Shown here: positions 23,777 through 57,879 of the stretch, one piece after another
How positions within the stretch are numbered: the first letter of the stretch is position 1
Layout of the letters: each line of letters starts with the position of its first letter
Source: Protula sp. h YS-2021
Lineage: Eukaryota > Annelida > Polychaeta > Sabellida > Serpulidae
Direction: 5' to 3'
DNA: 64,000 nucleotides
Assembly: GCA_949752745.1 (NCBI GenBank)
Contig: OX457026.1
Span: forward strand, 42,811,239-42,875,238
The notes under the pieces: model-generated
Databases searched by the model: none
Seen by the model: the letters and a program-made list of their open reading frames with translations, nothing else
What the model was told of the DNA's origin: nothing
Position numbers and translations under genes: made by a program

Positions 23777-24815
23777 CTACGGGTGCCGGAGAGAAGCTCT
23801 AGACATACGGGACATGAGGGCATAGTTCTGTGACAGCGAACCTCTTTCTTGGTTCACTTGCTCTACTTCAGCTGGGGGGGGGGGGGGGAGTTCTTTCTGC
23901 CCAAGGATGGGAGCATGGCGCAAATCTCTCAGCCCTTTCACGCGTGACCAGCAGTGCTGTAAGAACGCGTCCCGCCGGAGGAAAACCAGGGATGTCATGA
24001 AGAAGGTAGACAGTTTGACCACATCTCTGCTAGCTAGAGTGAGGCATTCCAGAAGCTTGAAGGCCACCAGATCATCGAGGTGTAGGTCTTCCCATCGTGT
24101 CTTTAAGGTTTTCAGGGTATGGTCCTGAAAAGATATGATGTTGAGTATATGTCGGGAGGAGGCCTCGATGGCCTTAACGTCCTTCTGCACTAATGGGATA
24201 TCCGAGTCGCTCTTGACAGATGGCATCCAAACTGTCCGCTTCGACGGTTGTTCAAGATGCCTTAAGGGGTATAAGAACGTCCGAAGACCTATACGGGCCC
24301 GGTCTTACAGTACAGTGCTTGGAGACGTGAAAGAGCGATAGAGTGACCTTCGCTAGCGTCCATCTTCTCAAACTCTTTTGAGCGTACCGTGATAGCGTTG
24401 GAAATCCCCTCGCTGGTTGAAAGCGCTATGAAGGTGTCCTGTTGTGGTAGCACTGTGAGATCATACTTATAGGGGGATCCTCTTTGTTGAGACCTCGAGA
24501 TCCAAAGGGCACGTTAGCCAGAAGTGCAATCTCTTTGACGGCGTCGGCTCTGAACGGCAAATACTCAGGGGTTATTGTGGATGGAGTTCCCGAGGGGGTC
24601 GGCTCTTCTCTGTGGGGGTTGAGATCCGGTGGAGAGGAGGTTCTGATGGCGCACCTCCCTGCTGTCGCGGGATCCTTCCAAAGTCTCTGACCACTACGCA
24701 TTCTCATTGGTCGGATGGATGAAGGGCGGGATTTGCTCATTCTAACTGCGACAAAAAGTTTCTTTTCTATTGCGTGGTAAATATATCCAAAGGAAACCCA
24801 TCTAAAAGTGGACAT
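23777..24815 (-). pseudogene. DIRS element 1 gag-like region
   Basis: Two frames are open: 24815-24426 (basic, with SKSRPSSIRP) and 24226-23777 (SVKSDSDIPLVQKDVKAIE, then HILNIISFQDHTLK and RRDAFLQHCW). Their place upstream of the reverse transcriptase and their basic or helical content fit the first ORF of DIRS elements. They are joined through stops and a shift, so this is a relic. Recognition rests on position more than on motifs. Confidence 0.55.
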
Positions 24816-24954
24816 AAGCGAATTCTAAGCTTTTGCGAAGTAAAATCGATATTTTGGAGCATAATTCAAATTCAAGCACAGTAGTACTTCGCCTTCCCCC
24901 TTCCAGAGAGAAAAAAGGGTAGCAACACAAATTAAATAACTTAGCACTTATTAG

Positions 24955-25125
24955 GAGCTGGTTTAAACACATCACAAGCATGGTTAACTTTAGGTTTAAC
25001 CCATTGGATTAACCGTGGTTAACTTTCGAGAATGTGACATGAGTTAACCCAGTGGTTTAAACCGCGGAGTTAACTTTTTAGATTAAGTTATTGGTTAACC
25101 CATTGCTTTAACTTTCGTGAATACG
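24955..25125. repeat. Small palindromic MITE-like repeat (GGTTTAACCCATTGG)
   Basis: GTTTAACCCATTGG, TTAACCGTGGTTAACT, GAGTTAACCCAGTGG and GTTAACCCATTGC alternate in direct and inverted order around the palindromes GTTAAC and CCGCGG. Both sides carry AACTTTCG.GAAT. Confidence 0.5.
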
Positions 25126-25129
25126 GCGG

Positions 25130-25677
25130 CTGCTATCAACTTAGAAAGTACGATTCGGTTTTTCATCTGTGGCCCCATCCCACCCACCCGCAGCTATCTT
25201 TTTAGCATGAACATTTTGGACCATCGCCAGTGTTAAATTTAGACAAGAACATGAAATGCGGTATCTTTATTTTTCTTTATTTAAAAATCGTTTATGCCAT
25301 GAAAGTAGCCAAATAATGTAATAAAATTTTCAGCTGCAAAGTCCAATAGAACTCAAACTCTCCGTCGGCAAAGTCTTCTCCTTACTTTTGAAGGAAGATT
25401 TTGGCACATCTTCAGTTCCTGTGATATAAAAATGTATACACGTATATGCCTCTGCGCAATGATTACGGGGTGCTGGTTTCTAGCTAGTTTTAGTATATTT
25501 ACAGTATTTTAAATTTGCAGTTAAAGTGACTACACTATATTACCCTGCTGCCGACTAGGTCAGTAAACAGAAACGCAAATTTTAATTAAAGCAACAGGAC
25601 AACATCAAATAATAAAGTTAGAACCTTGGGATGTGACAGCCCAGTAACAGATCACTCTGCCATCATAACCACAAATA
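25130..25677. other. No recognisable feature
   Basis: Presumed 3' flank of the vWD gene. AT-rich, with no domain-bearing open frame. Confidence 0.35.
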
Positions 25678-25683
25678 TTTAAT
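25678..25683 (-). promoter_or_regulatory. Candidate poly(A) signal ATTAAA for the vWD gene
   Basis: On the minus strand ATTAAA lies 38 nt past the stop codon at 25721. It is the commonest variant of AATAAA. It makes sense only if exon 6 is terminal. Confidence 0.3.
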
Positions 25684-25720
25684 CGATGTGCGCTATGTAA
25701 ATAGGCATACCGGCGAATCT

Positions 25721-48394
<22,674 letters not shown>

Positions 48395-48532
48395 TTTCGT
48401 GTATCCTTTGGAACAAATCTCAAATTCTATGAACACTGAAAATAAGTAATTTACATGTAGGCTGTGTGACGTTATCACAAAGCCCATGACAGAAAATCAC
48501 ACCCCACAGCTTTTTTATTTCGCTGTTTATTT

Positions 48533-48541
48533 CTTATAAAG
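48533..48541 (-). promoter_or_regulatory. Candidate TATA element upstream of the vWD gene
   Basis: The minus strand reads CTTTATAAGAA about 140 nt upstream of the exon 1 ATG, leaving room for a transcript start near 48505 and a 5' leader of roughly 110 nt. This is position and sequence only; AT-rich DNA produces such matches by chance. Confidence 0.25.
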
Positions 48542-48619
48542 AGTCAAAGTGCACCTTATGTTTTATCGTAATATGTGGAGGCGGCTTCACTGGTTAAATG
48601 CTGAACAAAAGCTGGAAAA

Positions 48620-48870
48620 CGAGAAAACACTTCCTAAAGGCGAAATATTTAACACTTGGCCAAACAAAAATAATATTTCTAAAATCACTTTCTCTCTTCG
48701 AGTAGAATTTTAGAACTTTTCAGCCTGATTTTGCTTAGCTTTGCCTTTGGAGACAAGCCAATTTTTCAGATTTCAAAAACTTTCTAAGAAACTTTTTTGC
48801 CAGTTCGGAACATTTTTAGAAAAAAAGGCTTTGCTACTTACTGTATGAAACTGTAAAAAAATCATTTTTT
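48620..48870. repeat. Flank piece of the satellite element family, upstream of the vWD gene
   Basis: CTAAAGGCGAAATATTTAAC, ACTTGGCCAAAC, CTTCGAGTAGAATTTTAGA, TTGCCTTTGGAGACAAGCC and GGCTTTGCTACTTACTG are present in the order seen at 27840 and 32090. No satellite units follow it here. Confidence 0.55.
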
Positions 48871-48879
48871 TTTTGTTTG

Positions 48880-50880
48880 TTTGTTTGTTTTATTTTTGTG
48901 TTTTTTTTTTTGCTACGCGCTTTGATCGTGAAAATAAAAACAAAGGTAAAACAAAAGACTGGGTGCACAACTTCAGATCAAGTACTACCTTTTTTTATTC
49001 CTGGATACTAAAATGAAATAGATGCATGAGGATACATCTTTTAAAAATATGTGCGACAAATAAAAAAAAGAACAGTGCTTATCCGTTTATCAAATTAAAT
49101 CAGACAACAGCATTTTTTGCATACGATTGACAACAAACCGTGAAAAAATGTCATGGTAAAGTCAGTTAGGTGTGATTTCCGTTACATTTACAGTAAAACA
49201 TTTTATTTAAATCGTCGAGAATATCTGCAAATATTCTGACAGAAAAGCAAACAAATATCTTTATTTTGATTGCATGTCAGGAGAAAAAAAATAGTTCTAT
49301 TTGACACATTCCTAATCCACATGCTGGAGCTCAAAGTATTATTAAGCGCTGCACACACTCGGTAACATTATTCACACTTGGTCATTGTTACCCACGTTTT
49401 ATTCTCGTCTTTTATCAACATTTGAAAGGATAGAAAAGCTTCAGTTCCATTCACCGACCCTCACGCTGATTACATTCATTTGCCAGCATACTTACTGTTG
49501 TAAATTATAGCATTTGGCAAAGATGAACTAGAAAATGCCTTATATATATAATACCCTGGGGGGGGGGGAGGGCACTCACGTACCGACTGGTTACCATGCG
49601 TGTCCAAAACTTTTTAAAATTACTCCTAAACGCGTAGTACCTATTTTGAAATAATGCCCCTTTTTCCCTAAAGACGGAATAAATTAATTTGAAAGAACCC
49701 CCCTTATATGGGAAATACGGAGGACTAATGAAAATTACCCCCCCCCCCCCACCCCACCATTAACGAAATTGGCACGCAGTGCGGACTCCCTTTCCTTTTT
49801 TTCTTTTCTTTTTTTTTTTGGGATACCCATGGCAACACATATGATACTAAGTGCCCCCCCCCCCCCTCCGTCTTGGATATAATGTTATTGTCGTGCAGTT
49901 CAAATTACAACATAGAAACCGAAAAATATAAAAATATGTATTGGGTATTTCCATCATAAAATATGTCGCACATTTCATCTTAAAATAGATCCTTGACTAG
50001 ACCGAATTCCATACAAGTTGGCGAAACGTATTCGTTGTGCATGACACATTACACCGTTTTCGAGAAACCCTTATTTTTCGAAGAAACAGACTGGAAGTTT
50101 ATGAAATACAAAATAAAAGTTGGTTAATTAAAGCTGATTTTATATTTAATGCACAAATGAATGATTTTTTAATCTTTCCACAACAGGAAACAGTAGAACT
50201 CAGTGCCATAGTCTCAGTGTCTAAAAATCTTCCAAAAAATCAGTTCAAAACATTCAGCAGTGTTCTACCATTGACATTTTTTCGGAAGTGTATGATTTTT
50301 GGTGCAGTCCTTCCATATCATTTATCCAACCCCTTTGCCCCAGTTTCAAAAATGAAACGTTGGTTGGAAGTTGTTTTATAGATGTTGTAAAGATCTTGTT
50401 TATACAACCAACTAGAAAAGTAATTGTGTTTTCTTTGATTTCACGATATGATTAGTCGACAGGATAGTATTTTTCCAAGTTGCGCCAATGATAACCCAAG
50501 AAGCTATTGGTAGACCTCTACACAACTTCATTCTCTAAACGTCTATTGAATGTTGATTCAACGGCTGTACAACTTTCCCGGCAACGTTGCTACACGAATG
50601 TATCAAAATGTCTTTTCCGACTACTCTCCGACCCCTGTTATATGTCACATCGCGATGCCTTTTCAAACCTGTGTTTTGATATTGGGTGCTGAACAAGTAC
50701 TAAGTACGCTTCTTTGAATAATTTTTTACAGTCAAATTTGATTTTTGTTTCAAAATGTATATCTTTTTGCATATTGTCAAGAATAACTTAATAATATCAC
50801 AAAAGTAATCAAATATTTGGAAAACGACATTTCATCGTTTCCACGTTTTTTGTACCATATTATTTGTATATTGTTTTATA
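48880..50880. other. No recognisable gene; scattered C/G-runs and one family B end
   Basis: C-runs lie at 49738-49750 and 49854-49866, a G-run at 49558-49568. A family B-type terminus CTAGACCGAATTCC sits at 49997, and an AACGTTG fragment at 50495-50590. The 114-residue frame at 50037-50381 resembles nothing I know. Confidence 0.4.
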
Positions 50881-50887
50881 ATATTAA

Positions 50888-51521
50888 CTAGAACCTCATT
50901 TTGCTAGCGAAAGGTTAAACACTTGACAAAAATTAAAACCCAAAAATACTTCCTTCAATGGGTTATTTCTTGAATAATATGAAGTATTTTACAACCTGCA
51001 TCAATGGCCCCCAGCCATAAAAACTGGGGGCAATTTATAGAATCTGGGGCCCATCGCGACCTCAGCGAAAGATAAGGGGGTCATTTTCTGAAACTGGGGG
51101 CCATGGCCCCCTCCAAAATTATTCGTGTTATTATTATTATTCACAAGTTCTACACAAGTCCAAAGTTTCGTTGTCTTAGACTCCATAGTGCCAGAGAAGA
51201 AGACGACAGGAAAAAATCGCACAAAGCTGATTTGTAGTAGTTTGTGCTGTACGTTAAATGCTACACATTTACTTGCAAAAATACACTCTTTTCACATGGC
51301 ATTTTAACAAAGAAAACGAAATCGAAGACGAAAATAAAAAGTGACATGCACATGTTCAGATCAAGCTCTTCATAAGTCCCAAGTTTCATGGTCGTAGGGC
51401 CCATAGTGTCAGAGAAGAGGACACAAAAAATCAGAAAAACTGTCAAGAAGAAAAAAAGGACGAACGGCTGCTCGCACAAATTCATATAACCCTTGCAAGC
51501 CAAAGGCTTGTCAAGTGTTAA
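50888..51521 (-). mobile_element. Helitron-like non-autonomous element, family A, copy 2
   Basis: It matches 3661-4180: CTAGAACCTCATTTTGCTAG at the left, GACATGCACATGTTCAGATC in the middle and GCCAAAGGCTTGTCAAGTGT at the right. An extra G/C-rich block (51000-51125, CTGGGGGC.ATTT in direct and inverted order) is inserted near the left end. Confidence 0.62.
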
Positions 51522-51529
51522 ATTAAATG

Positions 51530-52990
51530 CAGATCATCTGAATAAAAACGATACACTTAGATTTACATGACACACAATATTCTGTTAACCGACCAACAGG
51601 AAGGGCGCTATAGCTGTAATAACACAGCCACACCTCACGCAGCAGTGTGTAATATCGTGCAATATCCTGTTACTGGTAACACCCTATCCGGCTTACGACA
51701 TGCCAATGTATTCATTCTGGGTGTGACTGGGAACATATTTTGGATCATTCATGTGATTATATATAAATATGTGAAGCTAACTAGACCTAATTCTGCCAGA
51801 CAGTGAAAAGACCCACTTGGATAAATCAAACCATATTTTGCCCTAAATGTTTTTCGAGATTCAGGTATTACGATATCTTTTATAAAACGCCTTTTACGTC
51901 GAAAGGGCGAGCCAGGCTATCTAACGGTTTTCGAGACCTTGGCCAAATTTTGATTTTCTTATGAAACTTGACATACAAGATCAATGTCAAAGGTGTCTTT
52001 TGAGGCGTCTTTTAGGCCCAAAGCTCAGATCTTTAATTGGTTCCCGAAAATCAACCGCGGTTTCTCGGCTTGATTCAGTTAAAAAACAGAAAGAGAAAAA
52101 CCGCGGTACTTTCGTTTTGTGTGTGTGTGTTTTTTTTTCCTTACTTTTCTTTTTTTCTGTTTTTGCAATTTAATTTTTTCACTTATAGTGGGCAGCTATA
52201 AAATAAGGCACTGCTTCGCGCTCAACTATAAAACCTCAGCACGTTGACATGTTGCTCTTTTTAAAGAAAAATATGTAAATTTGAGAAGTTATCACTTGAC
52301 ACTTTTATGTGAAATGTTCCTTTAGCGGCATTAAGTGTCTCATAAGTGTTATTCAAGATATAAAGCTTCTAATAATACGAGTAAAGGCGTTTTGTTTATG
52401 GCATTATAATTAAATACTGTGTTAATGTTTTAAGTTAAATTAAAACTGTAATGACTGCTATGTGATATTGTTACAGGATAGACTTTAATTTAATCGTAAG
52501 TTCGGTGATGTGAAACATTACATATATTGATTGTTAGTTAAGATATTTATGCTTAGTTGTAGTTTGGGTGGCTTTTTAAATATTTAATGGGAATCCAGGG
52601 ACCTTTTTACGAATAACGAATAACGAAAAATGAGCACCTCTTTACGAATACCAAAACAAATTTATAATTAATAAAAGTATTTGAGGAGACCTGTTTTAGG
52701 TGCGTCGTCACCGAATAAATATAAAAAAGTGATGCTTTATTTTAAAAAATATGCTCTCTGATTTATCAGTTTGAGAGCTATAAATATTATAAACTGATGT
52801 TTTTGTTTCAAATCACATAACTAAAAGGCACTATTGCTGTTATACAATAAAGATTTAGCTAAATACAAGAAGTAAACTATTTCGACAACTTTTTAACAAT
52901 TTTTGCAAAATCGCATTAACAAAGCCAAGCGGAACCAAACTGCGCCGTGGGCATGGAAAACCGTCCCATCCCTAGTTTCAAAATTGTTCT
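51530..52990. other. No recognisable gene; one decayed satellite fragment
   Basis: 51860-52040 has weak matches to the 137-bp unit (TTTTAGGCCCAAAG). The rest is AT-rich. Confidence 0.4.
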
Positions 52991-52999
52991 GTTGCTAAC

Positions 53000-53270
53000 A
53001 GTTTTCTAATGGGTTCCAAGATACTTAATCTTCACATTGACCCTCAATGTCAAAATTATGTCATGAAGTTATTCTTCGAAGTTAGTTATTAAGTCAGAAT
53101 AGAGTTTATCCTCTATTTGCCCTTGAATATGAAGGTCAAGGTTACATTTTTGCGACTTCGGTGAGATCTAATAGCTGTGCCTCTAAACGTATGCCATATT
53201 TTGTCCCACGACGTCAAATAGTGTAGTAGTTTTCTGAAAATATCAAAAAGAAAAAGAAAAGGAGGAAGAA
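53000..53270 (-). repeat. Diverged 155-bp type unit with CTTGACC motifs
   Basis: CACATTGACCCTCAATGTCA, GAAGGTCAAGGTTACA and TAGTTTTCTGAAAA match the 155-bp unit in reverse. A similar trace is at 53800-53890. Confidence 0.45.
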
Positions 53271-53929
53271 ACTGTTTGCATTTATACAAAGTGTTCCTGT
53301 CTGGAAACCAACCTTCTAGGTATGAACTAGCTCAATAGCTAAAAGTACATTAACAATCAGCCTGAGTGCTGAAAAACTTTGAAATTAACTTTGAATATTA
53401 GCAATGCCACAGCATAGCAAAAAAAAAACAACATGCCATGCACCATGTATAGATATGTTTATAACAAGGTACAATGTAAAATTTTGTAGCTATTTACGGT
53501 TTTTGGTTAGATATTATTATGCGTTTATTCTGCCCTTTTACTCAACATTATTCCCACATGAAATTATACATTTAATGTTTTTCCATTCTGTCTAAGATTG
53601 CACCCGCAAAACTTATACCAAAAGATTTGAATTGGGAAATCCAAACTTGGCATGCATATGAAGAGTGACAAAAATTCGGCTTATGCTAAAATATTTTTGG
53701 CACTTACCTTCATGGTCATAGACAAACTAGGAAAGCTACGATTAAAACTTCCATAATTTTTAAAAAAGTGAAAACTGTGACAGAGAGAAATAGTTTTACA
53801 TTGACCCTGACAGTGAAGGTCAATACCAGATAAGTACCATACGATTTTCATAACCTGAACCTTGACCTTCATTTTCATGGTCAGAGCACGCATCAGTGTG
53901 TTATGTGGGAAACTTCTTGATTTCAACCC

Positions 53930-56900
53930 AGACCTCTTGAATTCTAGGTAATTTTATAATCTTATCTTTGATTTAACTGCCATGTTTCAATTGGGTATGT
54001 TTCGGGATGAACTTAGGAAGTTCTGTCTGGTTTTGTGATAGTACCATTGCTTTAACAAAAGGAATCTCAAAAACATGAGATTAATATTGAACTGGAAACG
54101 CAATTTTTTAACATGACTTCGTAAAAGCTCCTGATTTAGCTCATCCCGACTGAGTCACAGTCGTAATATAAAACAAACATACTATATAAATCAAATTTTT
54201 CTTCAAAAAGTCTTGGCCTGTAAGTGGCTGATCAAAAGTTTTACTTTTTCGTACAAGTGTCGCTCATATTTTCCCACTAGTTTACAACATTGTCTACAAA
54301 TTAAGAAATACCTGTTACCTGTTTCGGCCCCAACTTCTATATGAACCACAATTAGGCTACAATGTATGGTCAGTTTCAGCACATGGACCGTTTTGGTATT
54401 GATTCTTCGAGATTCTCCCGGTCCGCGTGAGGACTTATTTTTACACGTATATTGTTTTATAACATCACAGTACTATATTTAAGTATCTTTTGCAGAAACT
54501 GCTAGAAGAGAGATCAGATTAAGCAAAATATTGACACATGTTGCATGAAATCAGTGTTTTTGTACTGGTTAATCACTTTCAGCTTTCATACACCCGTCTT
54601 TTTGTTACTAAGATAAAGACAGAGAGTTTATTACAACCTCCACGCAGAGACCAAATATGTAGAAATACACCATCCGCTGTGAACCCATCTGTTACAAGAG
54701 GATCACAGGAGTCTTCCTTTGCATTGATTTCAGACTGGACACCAATGATATAACCATGCATTTTGCCAGGCCATTGATTGATAGTTTATAAACCATTGGT
54801 TGTTTTATTAGCAATTCTTAGACTGAAAAAGCGTGAAAGTGGAACGTTGCAGATTCTGTAAGCATCAACAAATTTTGAAGTACCTGTATCGTGTCTGAGG
54901 CGGTAATTTTATCCGTGATGTGTATTTTAGTCTGTCATATATTTCCATCGACAATGACCTTAGGGGAAAGTGTCAGCGATATCGACCTGTGTTGTCCTGC
55001 ATGGCTGAGTCGACCATTCTCATGGACTGGTTGTTTGTTTGGTCGGTGATGTGCTGATATTCAAACACGCTGCACACATTTTCAAATTCAGTTTCAATAT
55101 TCTTGTCAATATTAAGACACCAGAAGTATGATCTTGCAAATTTCTTCCATTTTACTATTCCCAGATGGGCAATCTAAAGCTCTTTCAAAAATGGTGCTTG
55201 GAATTTCTCGTGAATTAAAATCGTATTTCAAAACAACAGACATTTTTGTAATTTTGAGAATCTGCAGTTTTGCGAGTGGAACTATGGCAACATTGGACCA
55301 ACTGTACAAGGCCAACCGATCCTATTGAATTAAGAACATTTTACAATACCTGTACGTGGCCTCATGGCGTTTCATAACCTTGCCGCCAGTGCTAAACTGC
55401 CAAAGGGATTTTCAGGTCAGTTCTCCCGTATTTTATAATTGTATTTAACTAAGAGACGCGCAATCCAATGTATCATCCCGGAAATGTAATTTTACGGCAA
55501 TGTTTCCGTCATTAGTTTCATTCAGGTGATTTCTTTTGATATGTTTAAGTGTGGGTAGGGACAATGAACCGTTGTACAAAATATTTGTTGTTTATGTTAG
55601 GATTATAGCATATCAAAATTGAAATGACAAGCGAATAGATCATCTGCCCATTCAATTTAAGACTCCCAACCAGCAGCAAAAAGTATATATCTAGCAAAAT
55701 ACAGTCACAAAAGTGTGCAACATCATACGTGAATATGATAAATATATATATATATATATATAGAAGTAAGTTGCTGTCCTAGCCAAGTAGTCATAGGGCA
55801 TCGATTCTGTTAGATACAAGTGCACTGTACTTTAGTCCTTTAGTTGGTTGTACTGCGTTGTCTGGCAGAAGTGCACACTTTACAATACTTCCTGGCATTT
55901 TCCTGGCTGAGTCGAAGGGAGGCACGTCGCAGAAAAACGATTACCATGTGTTTGTATTATTTTTTAAAATGACCCCTAAATGAGGATTTTTTACCCAAAG
56001 CTGACACCTCTTTAAATTCACCCCTAAAGGCGGAGTGTAAATTTTGATTTTAAAACACCACCTTTCACCAAAGTATATATTTAACAGTACAAAGGCAGCA
56101 AAAACTACCGTTGCTGCAATTACAGAATGAAAACTAGAGACACTGGCACTGAGAATCTACGTGATCTGTAACATTTAGATTCATTTTTGTTGTTCTACGA
56201 GGAGTGCGGTTCCAAAGAGAACCCTACTTTGTTTTAAATGTAGAGTACTGTGTGAAAATAAGGCTTTCAAACATATTTAACATTTCACGTGTGTCCCAAA
56301 GTTACCCCCTTTCTGCCCCAAACCCAGAGAGAGTTTTGCCGACACGCGTTCTTCAGTACAATTAAGCTATAATTAAATAATTTTTGAATGAAAAACTGCA
56401 TTCTACAGATAAAACCTATTACGTTCATATATTAAACGTGAACGCCATAAATAAATAATTTGATTTTTAAATGGTAGTTAATTCAAATAATCTTGAAAAG
56501 AATTGATAGTTGCCACTCATCAACGAACGCTTTGTTGTCTAAAATCTAAGTTATATAACGGCTTCGTCTGTTGTGTACAACACCTATTTACTCCGAAGAC
56601 CCGCGGAAAATTCTGCAAAATAGAACCGAATAAAAGATATAGGAACTACTTTTTAAAATATCCATTTGTATTTTTACGTAATAGATAGATCTCGTCAGAG
56701 GTCAGCTACCCTTGAGTGCACAAACAACCCCAACTCTCCTCACTTTTCTCAATACATACTCTATTCGCGCCTGTACTCCGAAGTAAAAGGTACTCTAGGG
56801 TCGGATGACGAGCTTGTTTTTGATTAGAGACACGTTTGTGATTTGTTATGTTATTTGTTATTGATGTACCGATTCGCATTTCAGCAGCTTTGAGAACCTC

Positions 56901-56950
56901 AATAAAAGCGTGGTTTGAAAATTGTTTGTTTTTCTTGTTTTTATTGAACG
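53930..56950. other. No recognisable gene
   Basis: Several 60-70 residue frames (for example minus 54761-54579, with GVQSEINAKEDSCDPLV) have codon-like texture but no splice borders or family match that would support them. A short TA tract lies at 55741-55761. Confidence 0.35.
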
Positions 56951-56966
56951 AATGGCGGAAATAATA

Positions 56967-57083
56967 ATAGAAGCCCCGGGGCTTCTATTTGGGAACTGTT
57001 TCCGAATAGATTTCAATATGAGAAGCTCAAAATGTCGAGTTTCCGTTTGGAAGCCCAGGGCCTCATTTCAGAAACTCTCGGTA
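56967..57083. repeat. Degenerate end of TIR element E
   Basis: ATAGAAGCCCCGGGGCTTCT, GGGAACTGTTTCC and a final CAGAAACTCTCGGTA resemble the right end of element E (15185 and 35037 copies); the left end is missing. Confidence 0.6.
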
Positions 57084-57480
57084 TTTTACAACGGTTTCAT
57101 GAGTAAGAGACTAATTATGGCTATTAGTTGTATTAAGGAAAAATTGGTTTCTTGTTTTTCATTCATAGTATATTGTCTTACCACTACCCGTTTTTCTGCA
57201 GGTGTAATATATATACATATATTGAAGTATTTAGCCATTTGCCCGATTTTATTGAATAAAATGTTTGTTATATATAGTGAAAATGAATGCATTGTATTAT
57301 CGCCCACTATACAGATAAGCCAATTCGCACATTCGGGTCTTTCCGGTGGAGATGTTTTTGGGATAAATTATAAAGAAATGATAAGGGAAAACACCCAAAT
57401 TCTAATTTTCTTTCAACATGCACATTTTCAAATTTATAAACCCATCATATGATCTTTTAAAAACTATTGTGAAAATATGC

Positions 57481-57556
57481 GAGTCGCAAGTGGGGCTCGA
57501 ACTGGAAACCTTTCGCTTCATAAGCGAGCGTGCTAACCACTAAACCAAAAGCTGCA
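57481..57556 (-). tRNA. tRNA-like sequence, probable pseudogene
   Basis: On the minus strand, box A TGGTTTAGTGG and box B AGTTCGAGCCC are correctly spaced around the stem CTCGC-TTATGAA-GCGAA. A seven-pair acceptor stem can form (AGTTGCA with TGCGACT, one wobble). The loop would give anticodon ATG (His codon CAU), which is not normally used, since His tRNA carries GTG. The T-stem pairs poorly and the D-arm is offset, so this is more likely a tRNA pseudogene or a SINE head than a working gene. No SINE body was recognised after it. Confidence 0.45.
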
Positions 57557-57842
57557 ACTCATGGAAACAGCCAAGCACAAATGCACATGTAGTTATATGT
57601 TTTTATATATTCATTTTCACAACACACATTACAGATACCAGCTTCACGACACTATTTTACACATTATTTAGCCCCTTTAATAGCCAATATGTGAATATGT
57701 CTCTGGCAAAATGGAAATTTGTTGAATTTTGCCAATTTTTTTCTATCATTTCTTTATATCCTTATCTCAACTGAATTCATCCGAAACGCAAAAACTTTTC
57801 GACAAAAGTCAAATTGTGATTTGGCTTATTAGTCCAAGCGGA

Positions 57843-57872
57843 CCCTTTCTATCTTCCTAGGATAGAAAGGGT
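57843..57872. repeat. Perfect short hairpin
   Basis: CCCTTTCTATC and GATAGAAAGGG pair around TTCCTAG. Isolated; function unknown. Confidence 0.7.
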
Positions 57873-57879
57873 CGTAGTT

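Larger units (their letters stand above)
20160..24830 (-). mobile_element. DIRS-like retrotransposon 1 (tyrosine-recombinase type), decayed
   Basis: In minus-strand order it carries a gag-like frame (24815-23777), reverse transcriptase (about 23471-22750, catalytic YLDD at 22920-22909), RNase H and linker (about 22690-21838) and a tyrosine recombinase (21551-20643). Having a recombinase rather than an integrase defines DIRS elements. Stops and frameshifts break every part, so it is not active. A 23-bp inverted match (CTTATSTCCACTTTTAGATGGG, 18763-18785 and 24788-24810) may mark terminal repeats, which would stretch the element to about 18760-24825 with foldback e inside it; outer limits stay uncertain. 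Confidence 0.8.

Noticed and set aside
48420..48487. Upstream Met as the start of the vWD gene
   Set aside because: It would place about 31 residues before the hydrophobic core; the internal Met gives a normal signal peptide.
53404..53595. 63-residue frame as a small gene
   Set aside because: Low-complexity AT-rich translation with no supporting signal.
54579..54761. Possible exon GVQSEINAKEDSCDPLV
   Set aside because: Texture is coding-like but no good acceptor or donor and no family match.
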